From Simplicispira hankyongi (GTDB lineage Bacteria > Pseudomonadota > Gammaproteobacteria > Burkholderiales > Burkholderiaceae_C), in NCBI RefSeq assembly GCF_003570885.1, contig NZ_QXJC01000006.1, forward strand, positions 1-64,000: a DNA stretch of 64,000 nt. The letters run 5' to 3'. Numbering within the stretch: the first letter of the stretch is position 1; every line of letters starts with the position of its first letter. The translations under genes were made by a program, and so were the position numbers. Shown here one piece after another: positions 17,821 to 28,938 of this stretch. Below the pieces are notes generated by a model. The model was not told the origin of the DNA. It searched no databases and saw only the letters and a program-made list of their open reading frames with translations.

Positions 17821-18336
17821 TTACCCGGCGCCCGGCTCTGGCGATAGAGCACTTGGCCCGTTGAGCTTCATCATCAGCTTCTGCAGCGACTCGCGCTCCT
17901 TCGCATCGAAACGGCTCATGAGGCGCGTGACCCATTCGTAATGGCTGGGAAGTGCCGTAGAAAGAAGCTCTTCACCAACGGAAGCCAACTGAATGATCCA
18001 TGCGCGGCGGTCGCCTGGGTTCGCAAGCTTGGTACACATTCCTGCCGCCTCCATGCGGTCAAGAACGCGTGTCATCGTCTGAGAGGTCACCGCCACCCCG
18101 TCTGCCAGAGTGCCAACACTCAACCCGCCGGGATTGCGTTTCAGCAGCAGGAGAACGAAGAACTGCGTTTGTGAAAGGCCGTCGCGCGCAAGATTGCGCT
18201 CGAACGCAGACAGCATCTCACTGGTCGCCGAGGCCAAAATCAGCCAAGTCTGCAGCCCATCGATGTCCTGGTTGCCGTAGCGCTGGGCAAATTCGGCCAA
18301 AGTTTCATAGTTCGGGAGATCCCTCAGCTCAAACAT
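17821..18336 (-). CDS. MarR family transcriptional regulator
   Basis: The 171-residue protein has a winged helix-turn-helix: LSQTQFFVLLLLKRNPGGLSVGTLADGVAVTSQTMTRVLDRMEAAG, then the wing with NPGDRRAWIIQL. This is the classic MarR pattern, with the DxRxxxIxL wing. Such dimers repress efflux genes until a small aromatic ligand binds. Its start at 18336 lies 21 bases below a near-palindromic site matching the one before the MFS gene, so it probably represses itself and the exporter together. The gene is less GC-rich than the housekeeping genes around it. Confidence 0.9.
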   Translation of the reverse strand: MFELRDLPNYETLAEFAQRYGNQDIDGLQTWLILASATSEMLSAFERNLARDGLSQTQFFVLLLLKRNPGGLSVGTLADGVAVTSQTMTRVLDRMEAAGMCTKLANPGDRRAWIIQLASVGEELLSTALPSHYEWVTRLMSRFDAKERESLQKLMMKLNGPSALSPEPGAG

Positions 18337-18356
18337 AATTTATTAAGTTGCCTGAT

Positions 18357-18372
18357 ATGTAGTTGGCTGCAT
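18357..18372. promoter_or_regulatory. MarR-type operator before marR
   Basis: ATGTAG-TTGG-CTGCAT, an inverted repeat with one mismatch, matches the core of the operator at 17764-17781 (ATGTAG-TCAA-CTACAT). It lies 21 bases upstream of the marR start, where binding would cover the promoter. The rest of the 125-base gap shows nothing further. Confidence 0.65.
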
Positions 18373-18461
18373 TATAGCGCCGATCACATCACCCGCCAAT
18401 GATGGGCTTTCTTGTCTTGGTGCAGCAATGTCTGTCGAGGGCTTTCGGGCCGGCGCAAAGA

Positions 18462-19598
18462 CTACCGATACCGCCCCAAATACCGCCGCTCAAACCCCCG
18501 CTTGGCCCAGTGCATCAATCGCATCGGCGGTAGCAGCAAATTGCGCTCCTCGGTGCGCCACACCAGCGTGCCGGTGCCCAGCGCGTCGATGATGCAGGTC
18601 AATTCCACCTTGAAGCCCGTGGTCTGCGGGCGCCCGGCCAAGCCGTCGATCAGGTTTTGCGCGGCAGCGGCGGCCTGCAGGTCGGCCATGTGGGCCTGCT
18701 TGGGCATCCAGTCGGGGCCGGGAAAGCTGCCGGAGTCGCCCACCACATAGACATGCTCGAAGCCCGGTACGCGGCACTGGGCGTCGGCCTGCAGCAGGCC
18801 GCCGGGCGAGCGCGGCAGGGCGGTTGCGTCGAACCAGGCGTTGCCGGTCATGCCGGGCATGAACAAGATCAGGTCGGCGGCAAATTCGCCGCCTTCGGTC
18901 ACCACCTTGTCCACCTCGAACCGGACCATCTTGTGGCCCAGGTGCGTGGTGACGTTGCGCCGCGCCATCTCGGCCAGCAGGTGCGCCACGGCCTTGGCGC
19001 CCAGGCGGGCGCCGGGTTCCTTGGAGGGGTTGAAGAACACCAGCGTGAACCGCTCGCGCCGGCCCTCGCGGCGCAACTGCGCGTCGATGCCGAACAGGAA
19101 CTCGAACATCGGCCCGCCGCGCACCGCTGTGGGTTCCTTGGGGTTGCCGGCAAAACCCACGGCAATGGTGCCGCCCTGCATGGCCTTCAATCTATCGCGA
19201 ATCTTTTCGGCTGCCGCAATGCCTTCGCAGGGTGTGATGGCGTGTTCTATGCCGGGTAGCTTTTTGATGAAGCGCCCGCCGGTGGCAATCACCAGCGCGT
19301 CGTTCGCCACCTCGCCCGCCGTGGTCTGCACGCTGCGGCCATCGGGGGAGAGGCCGGTGACTTCGGCGCCAACGTGGCGCACCTTCATGCGGGCGAAGAA
19401 GGGCGCCAGCGGCACGATGAGCTGCTCGCGCGTGCGCAGGCCGCTGGGGATCCAGATGGTGCCCGGCAGGTAGTGCAGTTCGGCGCGCGGCGAAATAAGG
19501 GTGATCTCGTCCTGGAAGCCGCGCGCGCGCAGTTCGCGCACGGCGGACAAGGCGCCAAAGCCGCTGCCCAGGACAGCAATGCGTACGCCGGTAGTCAT
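18462..19598 (-). CDS. SQR-like FAD/NAD-dependent oxidoreductase lacking paired cysteines
   Basis: The 378-residue flavoprotein has an N-terminal FAD dinucleotide fold (VLGSGFGALSAVREL), the middle ATGGRF motif, and VYVVGDSGSFPG in the FAD-binding end. Overall it resembles the sulfide:quinone oxidoreductase/flavocytochrome c sulfide dehydrogenase family. Its cysteines are Cys124, Cys275 and Cys335. Cys124 aligns with the first SQR cysteine, but the active-site position near residue 162 is glycine (GGPMFEF), and no cysteine sits where the third is expected. It is therefore probably not a standard SQR. It is last in a minus-strand operon containing a complete SQR, and its ATG directly follows the stop of a DUF302 remnant. 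Confidence 0.78.
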   Translation of the reverse strand: MTTGVRIAVLGSGFGALSAVRELRARGFQDEITLISPRAELHYLPGTIWIPSGLRTREQLIVPLAPFFARMKVRHVGAEVTGLSPDGRSVQTTAGEVANDALVIATGGRFIKKLPGIEHAITPCEGIAAAEKIRDRLKAMQGGTIAVGFAGNPKEPTAVRGGPMFEFLFGIDAQLRREGRRERFTLVFFNPSKEPGARLGAKAVAHLLAEMARRNVTTHLGHKMVRFEVDKVVTEGGEFAADLILFMPGMTGNAWFDATALPRSPGGLLQADAQCRVPGFEHVYVVGDSGSFPGPDWMPKQAHMADLQAAAAAQNLIDGLAGRPQTTGFKVELTCIIDALGTGTLVWRTEERNLLLPPMRLMHWAKRGFERRYLGRYR

Positions 19599-19694
19599 TC
19601 AGCTCCCCTGGCCGGCCAGCGCCGCGCGCAGCGTCTCCACTGCCTGCGCAAGGGGCTGGGCAATGGTGATGGCGAAGGCGTAGGGTGGGTTCAT
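19599..19694 (-). pseudogene. Truncated DUF302 protein, N-terminal 31 codons
   Basis: The 31-codon frame reads MNPPYAFAITIAQPLAQAVE, then TLRAALAGQGS and a stop. This matches the beginning of DUF302 domain proteins, which are about 130-150 residues long and continue with a GFGVLTEIDV-like strand. Here the frame ends right after the first helix, and the stop is immediately followed by the ATG of the next flavoprotein gene. A deletion that fused the start of a DUF302 gene to its neighbour would explain it. The remnant may now serve only to load ribosomes for the next gene. Confidence 0.7.
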
Positions 19695-19714
19695 GGGGAC
19701 TCCAGTTTTAGGGT

Positions 19715-19764
19715 AAAAATAGCCTCTAGCGCTTATGCAGCAAGCGCTAGCAGCTATTGATTTA
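19715..19764 (-). repeat. Dispersed hairpin repeat, copy 3
   Basis: On the minus strand: TCAATAGCTGCTAGCGCTTGCTGCATAAGCGCTAGAGGCTATTTTT. It has a perfect CTAGCGCTT/AAGCGCTAG-type stem and lies 20 bases past the SQR stop, in the gene's orientation, before the DUF302 remnant. Confidence 0.85.
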
Positions 19765-19784
19765 AGAGTGTGCGCGGGTGTGCG

Positions 19785-22534
<2,750 letters not shown>

Positions 22535-22552
22535 GAAAGGTCTCCGTTCAGG

Positions 22553-22915
22553 TCAAGCCGTGGCCTTTGCGGCCAGGGCGGCAAATTCGTCGAAAGCAGC
22601 CGACGCCTTGGCGGCGACCATCAGCGAAGGCCCGCCGCCCATGTAGACCGCCATGCCCAGCATCTCGGCCAGCTCGGCGCGGCTGGCGCCGAACTTCACC
22701 AGGGCCTGGGCGTGGTAGCCAATGCAGGGGTCGCAGCGCGAGGAAACCGACAGCGCCATGGCGATCAGCTCCTTGGTTTTGGCGTCCAGTACGCCGGGCT
22801 TGCCGGCCGCCTGCGCCATGGCGGAGAAGCCGCGCAGGGTGTCGGGGATCTCGGTGCGCAGTTGCTGGATTCCTGCCGATATGTCGCGGGTCAGGTCGAG
22901 GTAGCTTTCGGTCAT
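22553..22915 (-). CDS. Carboxymuconolactone decarboxylase/AhpD-like protein
   Basis: A 120-residue protein of the carboxymuconolactone decarboxylase superfamily. It has KTKELIAMALSVSSRCDPCIGYH, where the CxxC plus downstream His is the AhpD-type redox centre, followed by GASRAELAEMLGMAVYMGGGP. Members with this motif act as thiol-disulfide or peroxidase partners rather than decarboxylases. Its place between RND efflux genes and a sulfide:quinone oxidoreductase suggests work on reactive sulfur or thiols, but this is an inference. It is preceded by a repeat copy within the operon. Confidence 0.85.
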   Translation of the reverse strand: MTESYLDLTRDISAGIQQLRTEIPDTLRGFSAMAQAAGKPGVLDAKTKELIAMALSVSSRCDPCIGYHAQALVKFGASRAELAEMLGMAVYMGGGPSLMVAAKASAAFDEFAALAAKATA

Positions 22916-22929
22916 TTTTTAATGAAATT

Positions 22930-22970
22930 GGCCTCTAACGCTTATTGCATATGCGCTAGCTGCTATTAAT
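22930..22970 (-). repeat. Dispersed hairpin repeat, copy 4 (overlaps a stop codon)
   Basis: On the minus strand: AATTAATAGCAGCTAGCGCATATGCAATAAGCGTTAGAGGCC. The TAA stop of the RND permease gene lies inside the element's first bases. It sits within the operon, in the orientation of transcription, between the permease and carboxymuconolactone-decarboxylase-like genes. Confidence 0.75.
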
Positions 22971-25900
22971 TGGATAGCGTTTCCGCCTCTGCAGGCGGCA
23001 TGAGCCGGTGCAGGCGATTGCGGTACGCCGCGTAGTACAGGGTGGGAATGACCACCAGCGTGAGCACGGTGGAGACGGCGATGCCGAAAATCAGCGAGAT
23101 GGCCAGGCCATTGAAGATCGGGTCGTCCAGGATGAAGAAGGCCCCTAGCATGGCGGCCAGCCCGGTGAGCACGATGGGCTGGGCGCGGGTGATCGCCGAG
23201 TGGAGGATGGCCTGCCGGAATTCGACGCCGCTTCGCACCTGCAGGTTGATGAAGTCCACCAGCAGAATGGAGTTGCGCACGATGATGCCGGCCAGCGCAA
23301 TCATGCCGATCATGCTGGTCGCGGTGTACTGCGCGCCCAGCAGCGCGTGGCCCGGCATGACGCCAATGATGGTCAGCGGAATCGGCGCCATGATGACCAG
23401 CGGCGTGAGGTAGCTGCCAAACTGCGCCACCACCAGCAGGTAGATCAGGATCAGGCCCACGGCGTAGGCAGCGCCCATGTCGCGGAAGGTTTCGTAGGTG
23501 ATCTGCCACTCGCCGTCCCACTTGAGGGCGTAGCCACGCCAGGCGTCGCTCGGCTGGTGGATGAAGTACTCCGCAAGCTTGCCGCCACCGGGAATCGGCA
23601 GCTTGGCGATGCTGCTGCGCATCCCGAACATGCCGTAGAGCGGGCTGTCCACCTTGCCGGCCATGTCGGCGAGTACGTAGTTCACCGGCAGCAGGTCCTT
23701 GTGGTGCACGGGCTGCTCGCGCAAGGTGTCGCTCACGGTGACGAGTTCGCGGATCGGCACCAGCGCGCCGCTGGCCGAGCGCACCGTAAGCTGGAGCAGC
23801 GCGGCCAGGTTGCCCTGTTGCTCGGGTGGGAGCTGCAGCGTGGCGGCGGCCGGGTACTTGCTCTGGTCGTGCAGATAGGTCGTGGCTTCACCCGCCAGCC
23901 CGGCGCGCAGCGTGCTCACGATCGCTTGCTGCGGCACGCCCAGCAGGGCCGCTTTGCGGCGGTCCACCAGCAGGAGCTGGCGCGGTGCATCGGCAATGCT
24001 GGTGTCGTCCACATCCACCAGGCCGGCGGTCGTCTCAAACACGCCGCGCACGGCTTTGGCCACTTCGCGCCGGCCTTGCGCGTCCGGCCCGTAGATTTCG
24101 GCGACGATGGGCGAGAGCACGGGCGGGCCGGGCGGCACTTCCACGACTTTGACGTTGGCGCCAAAGCGCTTCGCAATCTCCTGCAGCGGCGGGCGCACGC
24201 GGGTGGCGATGGCGTGGCTTTGCGCGTCGCGCGCGTGCTTGCCCACCAGGTTGACCTGGATGTCGCCCACCTCGCCGCCGGCGCGCAGGTAGTACTGGCG
24301 CACCAGGCCGTTGAAGTTGATCGGTGCGGCGGTGCCGGCGTAGGCCTGGTAGTCGGTCACCTCGGGCACGGTGGCCAGGTAGGCCCCCAGCTCGTGCATC
24401 ACGGCGGCAGTGCGCTCCACCGGCGTGCCGGCGGGCATATCGACGACCACCTGGAACTCCGACTTGTTGTCAAACGGCAGCATCTTGAGCAGCACCAGCC
24501 CGGTGGCGGGCAGCGCAACCGAGATGGCGATCAGCAATGCCACGCCCAGGCCCAGCAGGGCGCGGTTGCGTCCGCCACGTTTTTCATCCAGCAACGGCGT
24601 GAAGATGCGCGTGAACAGCGGCGTGATGCGCCGCGCCATGCCCGAGGGCTGGGCATGGCCTTCCTCGGCCTGGCCGGCGTGCTGCTTCATCCACAGCCGC
24701 GCCAGCCAGGGCGTGACGACAAAGGCAATCGCCAGCGACAGCACCATGCCCATGCTGGCGTTGATGGGGATGGGGCTCATGTACGGGCCCATCAGCCCGG
24801 ATACGAATGCCATGGGCAGCAGCGCCGCAATCACGGTGAGCGTGGCGAGGATGGTGGGGCCGCCCACTTCGTCCACCGCGCCGGGGATGATCTGCGCCAG
24901 CGTTTTGCCCGGCTCAAGCTGCTGGTGGCGGTGGATGTTCTCGACCACCACGATGGCGTCGTCCACCAGGATGCCGATGGAAAAGATCAGCGCAAACAGC
25001 GACACCCGGTTCAGTGTGAAGCCCCAGGCCCAGGACGCAAACAGCGTGGCGGTAAGCGTCAGCACCACGGCGGTGCCGACGATGGCGGCCTCGCGCCGGC
25101 CCAGGGCGATGAACACCAGCGCCACCACCGAGGCCGTGGCAAACAGCAGTTTCTGGATCAGTTTTTTCGCCTTGTCGTTCGCGGTGGCGCCGTAGTTGCG
25201 CGTCTCGGCCACTTGCACGTCGGCCGGAATCACGGTGTTCTTCAATTGCTCGGCGCGCGCCATCACGGCGTTGGCCACGTCGATGGCGTTTTCGCCCGGC
25301 TTCTTGGTGATGGCGATGGTGACGGCGGGGTGTTCCGCGGCGTGCTCGCCGGCCGTTCCGTACCAGGCGTAGTGCGCGGCTGGCGGCGGCCCATCGCGTA
25401 CCTTTGCTACGTCGCGCAGAAACACCGGCTTGCCGGTTTGCACGCCGACGACGAGGTCGGCCACCTCGGCGGCGCTGGCCAGCAGCGGCCCGGCCTCGAT
25501 GGCGACGGCCTGGTTGGCGCGAAGCAGATCGCCCACCGGCAGCCCCAGGTTGGCCGACTGCAAGGCGCGGCGCAGGTCGGCCACGGTGACGCCCGCGCCG
25601 GCCATGCGCGCCGGGTCCATCTCGACCATCACCGTGCGGCCGGGGCCGCCGATGGTGGTGACCTCACGCGTGCCGGGCACGCGCTTCAAGTCGGCCTCAA
25701 TGCTGTGCGCCACGCGCTCCAGTTCAAAGGCGTCGGTTTGCGGGTTGTTGGAGTAGAGCGTCAGCGCGACGATGGGCACGTCGTCGATGCCCTTGGGTTT
25801 GATGATGGGCGGCAGCACGCCCAGGCCCTGGGGCAGCCAGTCGGCGTTGGAGTTCACCGTGTCGTACAGCCGCACCAGCGCCTCGGTGCGCGGCACCCCC

Positions 25901-26223
25901 ACCTTGAACTGCACCGTGATGACGGCCATGCCGGGGCGCGAAACCGACATCACATGCTCGGCCCCGGTGATCTGCGAGAGCACCTGCTCGGCCGGGATGG
26001 CCACCATCTGCTCCACGTCGCGCACGCTGGCGCCAGGGAACGGGATCAGCACGTTGGCCATGGTCACATTGATCTGCGGCTCTTCCTCGCGCGGCGTGAC
26101 CAGCACGGCAAAGGCGCCGAGCAAAAAGGCCACCAGCGCCAGCAGCGGCGTGATCTGCGCACTCTGGAAGAAAGCTGCGATGCGGCCGGAGATGCCGAGG
26201 CGGGAGGGTGTGCTGGCGCTCAT
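22966..26223 (-). CDS. RND efflux permease (AcrB/HAE superfamily)
   Basis: The 1085-residue inner-membrane pump has the RND layout: a first helix (TPLLALVAFLLGAFAVL), a large periplasmic loop starting PREEEPQINVTMANVLIPFPGASVRDVEQMVAIPAEQ, helices 2-6 with IGILVDDAIVVVENIHRHQQ (the conserved Asp-Asp pair of the proton relay), a second periplasmic loop, and helices 8-12 with IVRNSILLVDFIN. This PREEEPQI subgroup is common in proteobacteria but of unknown substrate. The stop falls inside a repeat element. The adaptor gene lies 15 bases upstream, and the channel and sulfur-related genes follow, so the cargo could be linked to sulfide or persulfide; that is unproved. Confidence 0.92.
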   Translation of the reverse strand: MSASTPSRLGISGRIAAFFQSAQITPLLALVAFLLGAFAVLVTPREEEPQINVTMANVLIPFPGASVRDVEQMVAIPAEQVLSQITGAEHVMSVSRPGMAVITVQFKVGVPRTEALVRLYDTVNSNADWLPQGLGVLPPIIKPKGIDDVPIVALTLYSNNPQTDAFELERVAHSIEADLKRVPGTREVTTIGGPGRTVMVEMDPARMAGAGVTVADLRRALQSANLGLPVGDLLRANQAVAIEAGPLLASAAEVADLVVGVQTGKPVFLRDVAKVRDGPPPAAHYAWYGTAGEHAAEHPAVTIAITKKPGENAIDVANAVMARAEQLKNTVIPADVQVAETRNYGATANDKAKKLIQKLLFATASVVALVFIALGRREAAIVGTAVVLTLTATLFASWAWGFTLNRVSLFALIFSIGILVDDAIVVVENIHRHQQLEPGKTLAQIIPGAVDEVGGPTILATLTVIAALLPMAFVSGLMGPYMSPIPINASMGMVLSLAIAFVVTPWLARLWMKQHAGQAEEGHAQPSGMARRITPLFTRIFTPLLDEKRGGRNRALLGLGVALLIAISVALPATGLVLLKMLPFDNKSEFQVVVDMPAGTPVERTAAVMHELGAYLATVPEVTDYQAYAGTAAPINFNGLVRQYYLRAGGEVGDIQVNLVGKHARDAQSHAIATRVRPPLQEIAKRFGANVKVVEVPPGPPVLSPIVAEIYGPDAQGRREVAKAVRGVFETTAGLVDVDDTSIADAPRQLLLVDRRKAALLGVPQQAIVSTLRAGLAGEATTYLHDQSKYPAAATLQLPPEQQGNLAALLQLTVRSASGALVPIRELVTVSDTLREQPVHHKDLLPVNYVLADMAGKVDSPLYGMFGMRSSIAKLPIPGGGKLAEYFIHQPSDAWRGYALKWDGEWQITYETFRDMGAAYAVGLILIYLLVVAQFGSYLTPLVIMAPIPLTIIGVMPGHALLGAQYTATSMIGMIALAGIIVRNSILLVDFINLQVRSGVEFRQAILHSAITRAQPIVLTGLAAMLGAFFILDDPIFNGLAISLIFGIAVSTVLTLVVIPTLYYAAYRNRLHRLMPPAEAETLSN

Positions 26224-26238
26224 GAATGCCCCTCGCCT

Positions 26239-27342
26239 TTACTGCGCGCTGCCGACGGCGAGCGGGTCCAGCACCACGGCTTCGCCGGGCGCCACACCGC
26301 TCAAAATTTCCACGCGATCGCCAGCCACCGGCCCGAGGCGCACCTGGCGCAGCAGCGGGCGGCCCTGGGCGTCGGGCACGTACACACCCGTCATTTCGCC
26401 GCGGCGCAGGACCGATGTGAGGGGCACGGTGACGCTCGCCTTGGCCGCATCGGCTGCTGTGGAATCGGCCGGCACCGCTGCAAGCCAGAGGCGCGCAAAC
26501 ATCCCGGGCACGGCGAGGGCGAACTGGGCGGGCAACTCGGCGCGCAACTGCTGGGTGTGCGTGCCTGCGTCCACGGTGGGCAGCACCTGCACCCGGGTGG
26601 TCTGGGGTTGCTGGTCAGCGGGTACGCCGGGCAGTTCGATGCGCACCTGGGCGGCGCCCAGTGTGCCGCCGGCAAGCTTGGCCAGAGCCGACTGCGGCAC
26701 CGATGCCGTCACGCGCAGGGCAGACGGGTCGTAGAGCGTGAGCAGCGGGCGGCCCGGCATGGCCATGTCGCCGAGCTGCACCGGCACCTCGGCCACCACG
26801 CCGGCGTAGGGCGCGCGCACGGTGTGCAGGCCCGCCCCCGTGCGCGCCGCGCCTGCTTGTGCGCTTTGGGCATCCACTTGCGCGCGCGCCGCTTTGAGCT
26901 GGCCCTCGGCGCGCTCCAGTGCGGCCGCGCTGATGTATTTCTTGGCGTGCAGTTGTTGCTGGCGCTCGAATTCGCGCTGCGCCACGGCCAGGTTGGCTCG
27001 CCCGGCTTGCACTTGCGCTGCGCTGGCGGCGGCGTCCTGGTCGGCTGTGCGTGCATCGATGCGCACCAGCAACTGGCCGGCGGTGACGCGGTCGCCCGCG
27101 TGCACGGCCAGCTCCACCACCGCGCCGGGCACCTGGGCGGCAATTTGCGTCTGGCGCACGGCCTCTACGACGCCGTCGTAGCTGACAGCACGGGTGCTGC
27201 CTGCGGCCTGGGCCGGGGCAGTCGCCAGGGGCGCATCGGTGGCGGCAAAGGCGGGCGCAGTCCAGACGCAGGACAGCGCCAAGGCGATGGCACTGATCCG
27301 GGCGAGAGCGGAAGAGAGAGCGGAAGAAGGCGTCATGGGCAT
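26239..27342 (-). CDS. RND periplasmic adaptor protein (HlyD-like)
   Basis: The 367-residue adaptor has a signal peptide (IALALSCVWTAPAFAA) and membrane-fusion domains in order: a first beta-barrel/lipoyl half (YDGVVEAVRQTQIAAQVPGAVVELAVHAGDRVTAGQLLVRID), a helical hairpin around residues 85-140, the second lipoyl half (RAPYAGVVAEVPVQLGDMAMPG), and a C-terminal region ending LSGVAPGEAVVLDPLAVG. It links the RND pump to the TolC-like channel. It is first in the operon. A perfect 14-base palindrome lies about 50 bases upstream and may be the binding site of a regulator encoded elsewhere. The ATG at 27342 precedes a normal signal peptide. Confidence 0.9.
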   Translation of the reverse strand: MPMTPSSALSSALARISAIALALSCVWTAPAFAATDAPLATAPAQAAGSTRAVSYDGVVEAVRQTQIAAQVPGAVVELAVHAGDRVTAGQLLVRIDARTADQDAAASAAQVQAGRANLAVAQREFERQQQLHAKKYISAAALERAEGQLKAARAQVDAQSAQAGAARTGAGLHTVRAPYAGVVAEVPVQLGDMAMPGRPLLTLYDPSALRVTASVPQSALAKLAGGTLGAAQVRIELPGVPADQQPQTTRVQVLPTVDAGTHTQQLRAELPAQFALAVPGMFARLWLAAVPADSTAADAAKASVTVPLTSVLRRGEMTGVYVPDAQGRPLLRQVRLGPVAGDRVEILSGVAPGEAVVLDPLAVGSAQ

Positions 27343-27389
27343 TCTCTTGAGAGCAGTCGCGGGGTCGCGGGAGGAAGATGTTAATGTAT

Positions 27390-27403
27390 TATTTGCGCAA
27401 ATA
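27390..27403. promoter_or_regulatory. Palindromic operator candidate before the RND/SQR operon
   Basis: TATTTGCGCAAATA is a perfect 7+7 palindrome in the 135-base AT-rich gap, 48 bases upstream of the adaptor start. Size and symmetry fit a winged-helix repressor such as the ArsR-type persulfide sensors that control SQR genes in other bacteria. No regulator gene lies beside it. Confidence 0.5.
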
Positions 27404-27477
27404 GTTAAATAGTCAATTAGCGACGATTGCCAATGTCTTCAAGGGGCGCGTGAGGGGTGGTTCAGGCGGTCGCCGGC

Positions 27478-28938
27478 CTAGCCCGCGCCCACGGCCTGGA
27501 ACAGCGCCGCGCTGTCGGCCAGGCGCTGGGCCTGGGCGACCACCAGGCTGCTGCGCAATTGCAGGGCCTGTTGTTGGGCCACCAGCCATTGCAGGTGGCT
27601 GGCGGCGCCCAGCGCCAGCTGTTGCTGCGTGGTCTGCAGGCTGGCCTGCGCGGCGGCATCGGCGCGCTCCAGCGTGGCGAGCACTTGCGCATCGGTCTCG
27701 GTGGCGCGCAGGGCATCGGCCACGTTGCGCAGCGCGTCCAGCACCACGCCCTGGTATTGGGCGGCTGCGGCGTCCAGACCTGCCAGCGCGGCGCGCTGCT
27801 GCGCCGGCAGGGCCGGGTCGAACAAAGGCTGCGTCAGTTGGGCAATCAGTCCCCACACGGCCGAGCCGCCACCGAACAGGGCGCCCGTGGTCAGCGCCTG
27901 GCTGCCCAGGCTGGCGCTGAGCCGAACTTGCGGGTACAGGCGTGCCACGGCCACCCCATGCTCGGCGCTGGCCACGCGCACCAGCGCTTCGGCTGCCTGA
28001 ATATCCGGGCGGTGGCGCACCAGTTCAGAGGGCAGCACCTGCGGTAGCGCGGCGGGCAGTGTGAAGTCCTGCAGCGTGAATGCGGGCGGCGGCTCGGCTC
28101 CCGGTGTGCGTCCGGCCAGCAGGGCGAGCAGATGGGCGCTTTGCAGCGCCTGTTTGCGCAGCAGCAGCGCGGAGGCGTGGGTCTGCTCCAGCGCTGCCTG
28201 CAAGGCCTGCACGTCGGCCGGCATGGCCTGGCCCAGGCGCAGGCGCTCCTGGGCAATATCGGTTTGGGCTGCCTGGTTGCTGGCAATGGCTTCCAGGGCT
28301 TCGGCCTGAGCGGTGATCCGTGCCTGCGTGATGGCCGTGCTGGCGATGCGCGCGGCCAGGTCCAGGCGGGCGCCTGCCAATTGGTAGCGGCGGTAGTCGG
28401 TGCGCGCCGCCAGGGCCTGGAGCGCCCGGCGGTTGCCACCCGACACATCGAGTTGGTACTGCACGCTGACGCTGGCGCTGTGCAGGCTAAACGTGCGCCC
28501 ATCGCCGGGCAGGCCCTGCGCACTGGGGGAGATGTGCTGGCGCGCGCTGCCCGCGCCGAGGTCTGCACGCGGTAATTGGTTGGTGCCCTCCTGCGCCGCC
28601 TGCAGTTCTTCGGCCTGGCGCAATTGCGCTTGGGCGGCCGCCAGCGTCGGGCTGGCCTTCAGGGCCTCGGCGATCAGCGTGTCCAGGCCGGGGGAGCCGA
28701 GCTGCTGCCACCAGGGCGCCTCCAGGTCCATGTCGGCGCGCCACGCCTGCGCCGTACCAAAGGCGGTTTTGCTGGCGCTGTTCTGTACGGCTGGGGCCGG
28801 GTGCGGCAGGGCGTTGTCTGCCAGGGGCGCAGGGGCTTGGTAATCCGGACCCGCCGCGCAGCCCGCGAGCAGGGTGGCCAGCAGCATGGCGAGGGCAGGG
28901 CGCCTGCTTGGCCGCGCGTGCAACGAAAGAGGGTTCAT
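27478..28938 (-). CDS. NodT-type outer-membrane efflux lipoprotein
   Basis: The 486-residue product has a lipoprotein signal peptide with the lipobox LLAGC (cysteine near residue 27), then two outer-membrane efflux domains of the NodT/OprM type. Markers are PWWQQLGSPGLDTLIAEALKASPTLAAAQAQLRQAEE, LLALLAGRTPG, and VRHRPDIQAAEALVRVASAEHGVAVARLYPQVRLSASLG. The ATG at 28938 overlaps the stop of the preceding small membrane-protein gene (ATGA). It is last in the TetR-led operon and is the channel for its ABC-type pump. A second channel gene at 21119-22534 belongs to the neighbouring RND operon. Confidence 0.88.
   Translation of the reverse strand: MNPLSLHARPSRRPALAMLLATLLAGCAAGPDYQAPAPLADNALPHPAPAVQNSASKTAFGTAQAWRADMDLEAPWWQQLGSPGLDTLIAEALKASPTLAAAQAQLRQAEELQAAQEGTNQLPRADLGAGSARQHISPSAQGLPGDGRTFSLHSASVSVQYQLDVSGGNRRALQALAARTDYRRYQLAGARLDLAARIASTAITQARITAQAEALEAIASNQAAQTDIAQERLRLGQAMPADVQALQAALEQTHASALLLRKQALQSAHLLALLAGRTPGAEPPPAFTLQDFTLPAALPQVLPSELVRHRPDIQAAEALVRVASAEHGVAVARLYPQVRLSASLGSQALTTGALFGGGSAVWGLIAQLTQPLFDPALPAQQRAALAGLDAAAAQYQGVVLDALRNVADALRATETDAQVLATLERADAAAQASLQTTQQQLALGAASHLQWLVAQQQALQLRSSLVVAQAQRLADSAALFQAVGAG

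Noticed and set aside
18462-19598. Call of this flavoprotein as a true sulfide:quinone oxidoreductase
   Set aside because: Two of the three catalytic cysteine positions are not filled, so only an SQR-like name is justified.
23200-27384. A plus-strand open frame of nearly 1400 codons opposite the RND permease and adaptor genes
   Set aside because: It is antisense to two clear efflux genes; composition is His/Gly/Arg/Gln-rich without domains, as expected for the mirror frame of GC-rich coding DNA.
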